In this document: positions 4,837 to 10,222 of the stretch, piece by piece
How positions within the stretch are numbered: the first letter of the stretch is position 1
Layout: the number at the start of each line of letters is the position of its first letter
From: Oscillospiraceae bacterium
GTDB lineage: Bacteria; Bacillota; Clostridia; Oscillospirales; Oscillospiraceae
NCBI GenBank assembly: GCA_017458885.1
Contig: JAFSZQ010000134.1
Coordinates: forward strand, 1 to 10,222
Length of the DNA stretch: 10,222 nucleotides
Reading direction: 5' to 3'
The notes under the pieces: model-generated
Databases searched by the model: none
The model's input: the letters and a program-made list of their open reading frames with translations, nothing else
What the model was told of the DNA's origin: nothing
Program-made: the position numbers and the translations under genes

Positions 4837-6679
4837 CCCGACGGTCTTTTGGAACGACCATCGGCGGTACTGGCCCCTGACAGCGGGCTATACGCTGCTC
4901 TGGCTGCTGCTCCTGCCGCTCCGTCTGCTCTCGGAGTACGGCTACGAGCGCGTGCTCCCGAGCGCGCAAAACGTGCGGCGCGAGATGCTGACCACCGCCG
5001 TGCAGGGCGGCGTCGTCAGCGCGCTGATCATGGGCGTCCTGTTCGCGATGGCGATGTTCGCGTACCTGACCAGCCCGCGCGCGACGAACGGGCTGCACGC
5101 CCTGCCCGCGCGGCGCGAGACGCTGTACCTCACGCACTATCTCGCGGGCTTGAGCTGCCAGCTCGCGCCGCAGCTCCTCGTTGTGGCGCTCGCGTCGGCG
5201 GTGCTCGGCTCGCACGGCGCGTTCGACGCGCGCGTCATGGGGCTGGCGCTGCTCGCGCTCGCGCTGCCGACGCTGTTTTTCTACTCCTTCGGCGTGCTGT
5301 GCATGATCTTCACGGGGCAGATCCTCGCCGCGCCGGTGTTCTACGGCGTGCTGAACGTCGTCGCGGTCGGCGTGGAGGTGCTGGTGCGCGCGTTCGCGGG
5401 CAACTTCCTCTACGGCTGGGCGGAGACGCAGACGCCCGCGCTGCTCGCCCTCTCGCCCGTCGTGCAGATGTTCTACGCGCTCCGCGTCGCCGTGCGGGGC
5501 GGAACGCTGCTCGTGGAAGGTCTCGGCTGGCTGTGGATATACGCCGCCGCGGGGCTCGCGCTCGCGGCGCTGGGGCTGCTCGCGTACCGCGGGCGGCACA
5601 GCGAGGCGGCGGGCAACACCGTCGCCATCGGCTGGGCGAAGCCCGTGTTCAAGTACGGCGTCGCCTTCTGCGCGGCGCTGGCGCTCGGGCAGCTCGTGTA
5701 CTTCCTGTTCTTCGGGCGCTACCGCGCGAACGGCGCGTATTCGCTCGTCGGCTCGCTCGCGTGCATGGCGCTCGCGGGGCTGCTGGGCTACTTCATCGCG
5801 GAGATGCTGCTGCAAAAGAGCTTCCGCGTGCTGCGCTCCGGCTGGCGCGGCGCGCTCGCGGTCATGGCGTCGCTCGTCGCGCTCGGCTGCGCGATGACCT
5901 TCGATCTCACGGGCTACGAGCACTACATCCCCCACGCCGACGACGTGGCGCGCGTCAGCATCGATCTGAGCATCTACAGCGGCAGTGCCCACTGCTCCGT
6001 CACGCTGGACGATCCCGACGCCATCCTGCTGGCGGACGCGGCGCACCGCGCCGTCATCAACGACAAGCAGCGCCAGCAGGCAAACGGCGACTACGTCCCC
6101 GACGACGATGGGATCGTCGGCGGGTACTTCGTCGTGACGTATCAGCTCAAAAACGGCGGCGTCGTCCGGCGCAGGTATAACCCCCTCACGCTCTACGAAA
6201 ACGAGCTGGGCGACCCGAGCTCCCCCGCGGCGGCGCTGACGGCGCTCTACAACGACCCGAGCGTCATGCTGTACCGCGCGCTCGGACGCTGGGGCTACAG
6301 CGCCGAGAACGACCCGCGCACGCTTCCCGACCTGCGCTTCACCGGCGGCTACTACAGCCGCACGCTTTGGTCGGGCACGGAGTACCGCGGCGAGCAGCAG
6401 CGCGACCTCTCGCCCGCCGAGGCGCAGACGATCTTTGACGCGGCTGTGCGCGACGCGGAGGCGGGGCGTGTCGTCGGCTCGCTCTTCGGCGTGAGCGACG
6501 GCAGCTCGCTCACCGTCGCGCTGTACGCGAACTACCTCGGCACGGCGCGGAGCGCGGACCCCGTGCCCGCGGAGGACGAAAGCGGGCGCGTGCAGATCGG
6601 CTTCGATCTCCTGATCGAGCCGTCGATGACGGAGACGCTCGCGGCGATGCGCGAAATGGGGCTGACGATCGACAGTTGA
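4811..6679 (+). CDS. ABC transporter permease with large C-terminal extracytoplasmic domain
   Basis: This is the membrane partner of the preceding ATPase, 622 residues. About nine hydrophobic segments are visible, near residues 21-40, 68-88, 108-134, 143-168, 170-194, 238-258, 280-301, 310-334 and 346-364. From about 370 to 622 the protein is hydrophilic. With the N-terminus inside and an odd number of segments, this roughly 250-residue tail would face outside the membrane, though the count is by eye. The first cytoplasmic loop carries SPRATNGLHALPARRETLY (88-106), a pattern common in such permeases just before the third segment. The ATG start has GGGAGG 8 bases upstream, inside the ATPase gene. 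The layout resembles permeases of YtrA-regulated operons, some of which carry an uncharacterised C-terminal domain; I cannot assign that domain confidently. A strong terminator follows 8 bases after the stop. Confidence 0.85.
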   Translation: MRSKTSFFNPTVFWNDHRRYWPLTAGYTLLWLLLLPLRLLSEYGYERVLPSAQNVRREMLTTAVQGGVVSALIMGVLFAMAMFAYLTSPRATNGLHALPARRETLYLTHYLAGLSCQLAPQLLVVALASAVLGSHGAFDARVMGLALLALALPTLFFYSFGVLCMIFTGQILAAPVFYGVLNVVAVGVEVLVRAFAGNFLYGWAETQTPALLALSPVVQMFYALRVAVRGGTLLVEGLGWLWIYAAAGLALAALGLLAYRGRHSEAAGNTVAIGWAKPVFKYGVAFCAALALGQLVYFLFFGRYRANGAYSLVGSLACMALAGLLGYFIAEMLLQKSFRVLRSGWRGALAVMASLVALGCAMTFDLTGYEHYIPHADDVARVSIDLSIYSGSAHCSVTLDDPDAILLADAAHRAVINDKQRQQANGDYVPDDDGIVGGYFVVTYQLKNGGVVRRRYNPLTLYENELGDPSSPAAALTALYNDPSVMLYRALGRWGYSAENDPRTLPDLRFTGGYYSRTLWSGTEYRGEQQRDLSPAEAQTIFDAAVRDAEAGRVVGSLFGVSDGSSLTVALYANYLGTARSADPVPAEDESGRVQIGFDLLIEPSMTETLAAMREMGLTIDS

Positions 6680-6687
6680 CCGACGGC

Positions 6688-6725
6688 AGGGAGCGGGCGA
6701 AAGCCCGCTCCCTCTCTTGTTTTCC
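6688..6725 (+). terminator. Intrinsic terminator of the GntR-ABC operon
   Basis: An 11-pair stem, AGGGAGCGGGC (6688-6698) with GCCCGCTCCCT (6703-6713), is closed by a GAAA tetraloop and followed by CTCTTGTTTTCC. The stem is perfect and GC-rich, and the U-rich tail is adequate. It starts 8 bases after the permease stop codon, and its tail runs directly into the ileS promoter. Confidence 0.9.
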
Positions 6726-6754
6726 TTGACAAATCACGCGGCGTCTAATAATAT
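6726..6754 (+). promoter_or_regulatory. Sigma-A-type promoter of ileS
   Basis: Consensus -35 TTGACA (6726-6731), a 17-base spacer, and -10 TAATAT (6749-6754). The start of transcription is expected near 6761, leaving only about 34 bases before the ileS start codon. The -35 box begins where the upstream terminator tail ends, so the two units are packed without spare sequence. Confidence 0.88.
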
Positions 6755-6794
6755 ATGTGGTTGTTATGCAAATTTTTCACGGGAGACACTGTCT

Positions 6795-9539
6795 ATGGAC
6801 TACAAACAGACGCTGAATATGCCGAAGTCCGGCTTCCCGATGCGCGCGGGGCTGCCGACGCGCGAGCCGGAGATGCTCAAACGCTGGGCGGAGCTGGACG
6901 TCTATCGCGAGCTGCTGAAGAAGAACGAGGGCAAGCCCCGCTTCTCGCTGCACGACGGGCCGCCGTTCTCCAACGGCGACCTGCACATGGGGCACGCGCT
7001 GAACAAGGCGCTCAAGGACTTCATCATCCGCTCCCACGCCATGCGCGGGCACTACACGCCCTATATCCCCGGCTGGGACAACCACGGGATGCCCATCGAA
7101 AGCGCCATCATCAAGAAGAACAAGCTCAACCGCAAGGCGATGAGCGTGCCCGAGTTCCGCTCCGCCTGCCACGAGTTCGCCGACCACTACATCGACGTGC
7201 AGCGCGAGGGCTTCCGGCGCATGGGCGTCGTCGCGGACTGGGAGCACCCGTACAAGACCATGGACCCGTCGTTCGAGGCGGAGGAGGTCAGGGTCTTCGG
7301 CGCGATGTTCCGCAAACGCTACATCTACAAGGGGCTCAAGCCCGTCTACTGGTGCCCGAAGGACGAGACCGCGCTCGCGGAGGCGGAGATCGAGTATCAG
7401 GACGACCCCGTGACCACGGTGTACGTCAAGTTCCCGCTGCACGACGACCTCGGCAAGCTGCCGCACCTCGACCGTGCGAAGCTCTCGTTCGTCATCTGGA
7501 CGACGACGATCTGGACGCTGCCGGGCAACCTCGCCATCGCGACGCACCCCGACGAGAGCTACGCGATCGTGCGCAACAGGGCAAACGGCGAGCTGTACGT
7601 CCTCGCGGAGGCGCTGGTCGGGAAGGTCATGAAGATCGGCGGCGTGGCGGACTACGAGCTCGTCGAGACGCACGCGGGCAGCTTCTACGAGAATATGCTC
7701 GCGAAGCACCCGTTCCTCGACAAGACTTCGCGCCTCGTCAACGCGCCCTACGTCACGATGGACAGCGGCACGGGCTGCGTGCACACCGCCCCGGGCTTCG
7801 GCGCGGACGACTACGAGACCTGCAAGCGTTACGGCATGGACATGGTCGTTCCCGTGGACGACCGCGGCCGACACACCGACTACGCGGGCAAGTACGCCGG
7901 CATGACCACCGAGGAATCCAACCCCGTCATTTTGGCGGACATGAAGGCGAGCGGCGTGCTGTTTGCGAGCGAGGACATCGTGCACTCCTATCCCCACTGC
8001 TGGCGCTGCAAGGGGCCCATCATCTTCCGCGCCACGCCGCAGTGGTTCTGCTCGGTCGAGGCGTTCAAGGAGGACGCCTGCGCCGCCGCGGACGACGTGC
8101 GCTGGGTGCCCGCGTGGGGCGTTGACCGGATGAAGTCGATGATCCTCGAGCGCAGCGACTGGTGCATCTCGCGCCAGCGCAAGTGGGGGCTGCCGATCCC
8201 CGTCGTGTACTGTCCCGACTGCGGCAAGCCCATCTGCACGGAGGAGAGCATCGACGCGATCGCCGCGCTGTTTGCGAAGGAGGGCTCGAACGCGTGGTTC
8301 GAGCGCGACGCCGCCGACATCCTGCCCGCGGGCTTCGCCTGCCCCGAATGCGGCGGCAAGGGCCCGTTCACGAAGGAGGAGGACACGCTCGACGGCTGGT
8401 TCGACTCCGGCTCCACGCACTTCGCGTCTATGCAGAAGGAGCAGGGCTTCTGGCCCGCCGATATGTACCTTGAGGGGCTCGACCAGTACCGCGGCTGGTT
8501 CCAGTCGAGCCTGCTGACTGCCGTGGGCGCGCTCGGCAAGGGCGCCCCGTTCAGGCAGTGCGTCACGCACGGCTGGACGGTGGACGAGCAGGGCAAGGCG
8601 ATGCACAAGTCGCTCGGCAACGGCGTCGATCCGCACGACATCTTCAACCGCTACGGCGCGGATATGCTGCGCCTCTGGGCGGCGAGCGCCGACTACCACG
8701 CCGACGTGCGCTGCGGCGAGAATATCTTCAAGCAGCTTTCGCAAAACTATCTCAAGTTCCGCAACACCTGCAAATTCATGCTCGACAACCTCGCGGACTT
8801 CGACCCCGAGACGCAGGCGGTCAAGCCCGCCGGGATGCCCGAGCTCGACCGCTGGCTCATCGCCAAGCTGAATGAGCTGATGGAGAAGGTTGCGCGCGCG
8901 TACGACGACTACGAGTTCCACATCATCACCCACGCGGTGAACGATTTCTGCGTCGGCGTGCTCTCGACGTTCTACCTCGACGTGGTGAAGGACCGCCTCT
9001 ACTGCGACGGCGCGGACAGCGTCTCCCGCCGGAGCGCGCAGACGGCGCTGTACCTGACGCTCGATACGCTTACGAAGCTCTTCGCGCCGATCCTCGCCTT
9101 TACCTGCGACGAGGTCTGGCTCGCGATGCCGCACCGCGCGGGCGACGATACGCGCAACGTACTGTTCAACGACATGAACCGCCCGTTCGCGGACTACGCG
9201 CTCGCGGACGGTCTCGACCGCTGGGAGCAGTTACGCGCGCTCCGCGACAGCGTCAATGCCGCATTGGAGACCGCGCGCGCGGAAAAGACCATCGGCAAGA
9301 GCCTCGAGGCGGCGGTCACGCTGACCTGCCCCGACGGCGCCGCGCTGCCGGATACCGACCTCGCCGACCTGTTCATCGTCTCGCAGGTCGAGGTGAAGCA
9401 GGGCGAGCTTTCCGTCGCGGTCGCGCCCGCCAAGGGCGCGAAGTGCCCGCGCTGCTGGAAGTTCTCGACGGCGGCGGACGCCGACGGGCTGTGCCCAAGG
9501 TGCGCCGAGGTCGTGCGCAAGCTGCCCGATCTCGCGTAA
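6795..9539 (+). CDS. ileS: Isoleucyl-tRNA synthetase
   Basis: Cytoplasmic class Ia synthetase that charges tRNA-Ile and hydrolyses mischarged valine; 914 residues, normal for the bacterial type. The HIGH motif is HMGH (64-67) after DGPPFSNGDL. The CP1 editing domain holds WTTTIWTLP (235-243) and GTGCVHTAPGFGADD (325-339). SDWCISRQRKWGLPIP (454-469) marks the return to the catalytic core. A cysteine pair CPDC (473-476) with CPEC (516-519) probably binds zinc. The KMSKS loop reads AMHKS (602-606), keeping the second lysine. The anticodon-binding helical domain follows from about 680, and the C-terminal zinc finger uses C884, C887, C900 and C903. The ATG at 6795 is chosen because GGGAG lies 9 bases upstream and after the promoter; a longer TTG frame from 6717 would start before the promoter. 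Confidence 0.98.
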   Translation: MDYKQTLNMPKSGFPMRAGLPTREPEMLKRWAELDVYRELLKKNEGKPRFSLHDGPPFSNGDLHMGHALNKALKDFIIRSHAMRGHYTPYIPGWDNHGMPIESAIIKKNKLNRKAMSVPEFRSACHEFADHYIDVQREGFRRMGVVADWEHPYKTMDPSFEAEEVRVFGAMFRKRYIYKGLKPVYWCPKDETALAEAEIEYQDDPVTTVYVKFPLHDDLGKLPHLDRAKLSFVIWTTTIWTLPGNLAIATHPDESYAIVRNRANGELYVLAEALVGKVMKIGGVADYELVETHAGSFYENMLAKHPFLDKTSRLVNAPYVTMDSGTGCVHTAPGFGADDYETCKRYGMDMVVPVDDRGRHTDYAGKYAGMTTEESNPVILADMKASGVLFASEDIVHSYPHCWRCKGPIIFRATPQWFCSVEAFKEDACAAADDVRWVPAWGVDRMKSMILERSDWCISRQRKWGLPIPVVYCPDCGKPICTEESIDAIAALFAKEGSNAWFERDAADILPAGFACPECGGKGPFTKEEDTLDGWFDSGSTHFASMQKEQGFWPADMYLEGLDQYRGWFQSSLLTAVGALGKGAPFRQCVTHGWTVDEQGKAMHKSLGNGVDPHDIFNRYGADMLRLWAASADYHADVRCGENIFKQLSQNYLKFRNTCKFMLDNLADFDPETQAVKPAGMPELDRWLIAKLNELMEKVARAYDDYEFHIITHAVNDFCVGVLSTFYLDVVKDRLYCDGADSVSRRSAQTALYLTLDTLTKLFAPILAFTCDEVWLAMPHRAGDDTRNVLFNDMNRPFADYALADGLDRWEQLRALRDSVNAALETARAEKTIGKSLEAAVTLTCPDGAALPDTDLADLFIVSQVEVKQGELSVAVAPAKGAKCPRCWKFSTAADADGLCPRCAEVVRKLPDLA

Positions 9540-9552
9540 ACCGCTCTGAATT

Positions 9553-9590
9553 CGGGGTTTCTGCCAACCCCCGTCATCAAAACAGAAAGG
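9553..9590 (+). promoter_or_regulatory. Candidate class I preQ1 riboswitch upstream of queT
   Basis: Stem P1 pairs CGGGG (9553-9557) with CCCCG (9569-9573). The loop begins with T9558 and ends AAC (9566-9568), followed by an A-rich tail CAAAAC (9578-9583). Loop bases TTTCTG (9558-9563) are fully complementary to CAGAAA (9583-9588), giving the H-type pseudoknot of this class. The recognition positions known from the Thermoanaerobacter tengcongensis aptamer (first loop U, the C just before the 3' arm of P1, and the last A of the tail) are all present here. The tail runs into the AAAGG Shine-Dalgarno of queT (9586-9590), so ligand binding should hide the ribosome site. The gene downstream, a queuosine-precursor transporter, is a standard target of this switch. 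Confidence 0.8.
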
Positions 9591-9602
9591 AACCCGACCA
9601 CC

Positions 9603-10103
9603 ATGCCCATTGCCAGACCCACCGCGCGCTATCTGACGCGCGCCGCCGTCATCGCGGCGATCTACGTCGTGCTCACCTACCTCGCGGGACTGCTGAACCT
9701 CGCCTACGGCCCCGTGCAGTTCCGCTTCTCCGAGGCGCTGACCGTGCTGCCGTTCTTGTTCCCCGAGGCGGTGCCCGGGCTGTTCGTCGGCTGTGTCGTG
9801 TCGAACCTCTTGAGTCCCTACGGCGCGCTCGACCTCGTCGTCGGCTCCGCCGCCACGCTGCTTGCCGCCGTTTGGACGGCGAACTGCGGCAAACGCTGGT
9901 TTGCGCCGCTGCCGCCCGTCGTGTGCAACGCCGCGCTCGTCGGCGCGATGCTCGCGTGGTACGAGGCGGGCTTTGGCGCGGGCTTCCCGCTCGCGTTCGC
10001 CTACAACGCCGCCACCGTCGGCGCGGGCGAGCTGGTCGTGTGCTGCGCGCTGGGACTGCCGCTGCTGGGGGTGCTGGAAAAGCGGGGCACGGTAAAGGAG
10101 TAA
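9603..10103 (+). CDS. queT: QueT-family queuosine-precursor ECF transporter S component
   Basis: This small membrane protein (166 residues) is the substrate-binding subunit of an energy-coupling-factor importer for queuosine precursors such as preQ1, preQ0 or queuine, working with shared EcfA/EcfT subunits encoded elsewhere. It has about five or six hydrophobic segments. Family-like stretches are YGPVQFRFSEALTVLPFL (35-52), SNLLSPYGALDLVVGSAATL (67-86) and PPVVCNAALVGAM (104-116). The ATG has AAAGGA 11 bases upstream, a slightly long distance. A preQ1 riboswitch fold occupies the gap after ileS. No separate promoter was recognised in the 63-base gap, so it is probably co-transcribed with ileS. 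The next gene's ribosome binding site lies in its last codons. Confidence 0.9.
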   Translation: MPIARPTARYLTRAAVIAAIYVVLTYLAGLLNLAYGPVQFRFSEALTVLPFLFPEAVPGLFVGCVVSNLLSPYGALDLVVGSAATLLAAVWTANCGKRWFAPLPPVVCNAALVGAMLAWYEAGFGAGFPLAFAYNAATVGAGELVVCCALGLPLLGVLEKRGTVKE

Positions 10104-10107
10104 GCTC

Positions 10108-10222
10108 ATGCCCGATCTGACCGCGTTCGCGCGCACGCAAACCGCCGCGCGCATCCGCGCCGCCGCGACGCGCGGGACGCTTGCCCACGCGCTCGTTTTC
10201 TCCGGCGCGGGAGACCGCGCCG
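10108..10222 (+). CDS. holB: Probable DNA polymerase III delta prime subunit, 5' part only
   Basis: Only 38 residues are visible before the right edge. The pattern, a short basic helix followed by GTLAHALVFSGAGDRA (23-38), matches the start of clamp-loader AAA+ proteins of the HolB/DnaX type, where LPHALLFxGPxGxGK is usual. The P-loop appears degenerate (SGAGDRA lacks GKT), which fits delta prime better than DnaX. The ATG is preceded by AAAGGAG 7 bases upstream, overlapping the end of queT, and only 4 bases separate the genes, suggesting translational coupling. The identification rests on little sequence; another AAA+ ATPase remains possible. Confidence 0.5.
   Translation, partial: MPDLTAFARTQTAARIRAAATRGTLAHALVFSGAGDRA

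Noticed and set aside
6717..6794. Longer IleS start (TTG at 6717, 26 extra residues)
   Set aside because: It lies inside the upstream terminator tail and before the ileS promoter; the extra residues do not resemble an IleS N-terminus.
6777..9134. 785-codon minus-strand frame opposite ileS
   Set aside because: Antisense shadow of a confidently identified IleS; composition is skewed to Val, Arg, His and Asp, and there is no start context.
9540..9602. A separate promoter for queT in the ileS-queT gap
   Set aside because: No TTGACA/TATAAT-like pair with proper spacing is present; nearly the whole gap is taken up by the riboswitch fold.
1..10222. CRISPR arrays, tRNA or rRNA genes, insertion sequences, phage or defence genes
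   Set aside because: No regularly spaced repeats, cloverleaf-like segments, transposase motifs or terminal inverted repeats flanking a gene were seen; the visible genes are core or common transport functions.

Overview
The window looks like chromosomal DNA from a GC-rich, Gram-positive bacterium, most likely a class Clostridia (Firmicutes) lineage of the kind known from gut metagenomes. The reasons are strong AGGAGG-type ribosome binding sites, near-consensus TTGACA/17 bp/TATNNT promoters confined to AT-rich islands, a YtrA-type GntR/ABC operon, an AGCS symporter, and a QueT transporter behind a candidate preQ1 riboswitch. Nothing suggests phage, plasmid or insertion-sequence DNA, and no RNA gene or CRISPR array was seen. 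I cannot name a genus.

Left part, minus strand (1-3356). Read 5' to 3', this holds an AGCS-family sodium:amino-acid symporter with its own promoter (3415-3443), then rpsO (ribosomal protein S15) with its own promoter (1910-1938) and a structured leader, then pnp (polynucleotide phosphorylase), which runs off the left edge. The rpsO-pnp pair is a classic bacterial arrangement. The 233-base gap between the two genes carries two strong stem-loops that may act in RNA processing, termination or pnp autoregulation.

Middle, plus strand (3499-6725). An AT-rich divergent intergenic region drives the symporter leftward and a three-gene operon rightward: a YtrA-family GntR repressor (TTG start), an ABC ATPase and a large membrane permease. 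The genes overlap by 4 and 26 bases and end at a strong intrinsic terminator. A palindromic operator with an extra half-site lies just after the -10 box, so the operon is probably autorepressed, as in known YtrA/BcrR-like envelope-stress systems.

Right part, plus strand (6726-10222). Immediately after the terminator a near-consensus promoter starts ileS (isoleucyl-tRNA synthetase). Its leader is too short for a T-box. The 63-base gap between ileS and queT (queuosine-precursor ECF transporter S component) folds as a compact class I preQ1 riboswitch with its pseudoknot reaching into the Shine-Dalgarno sequence. A truncated reading frame, probably DNA polymerase III delta prime, begins 4 bases after queT and looks translationally coupled to it.

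Most of the window is ordinary core metabolism. The more interesting parts are regulatory: the preQ1 switch between ileS and queT, the three-half-site operator, the rpsO and pnp leader structures, and the permease with its large extracytoplasmic domain.
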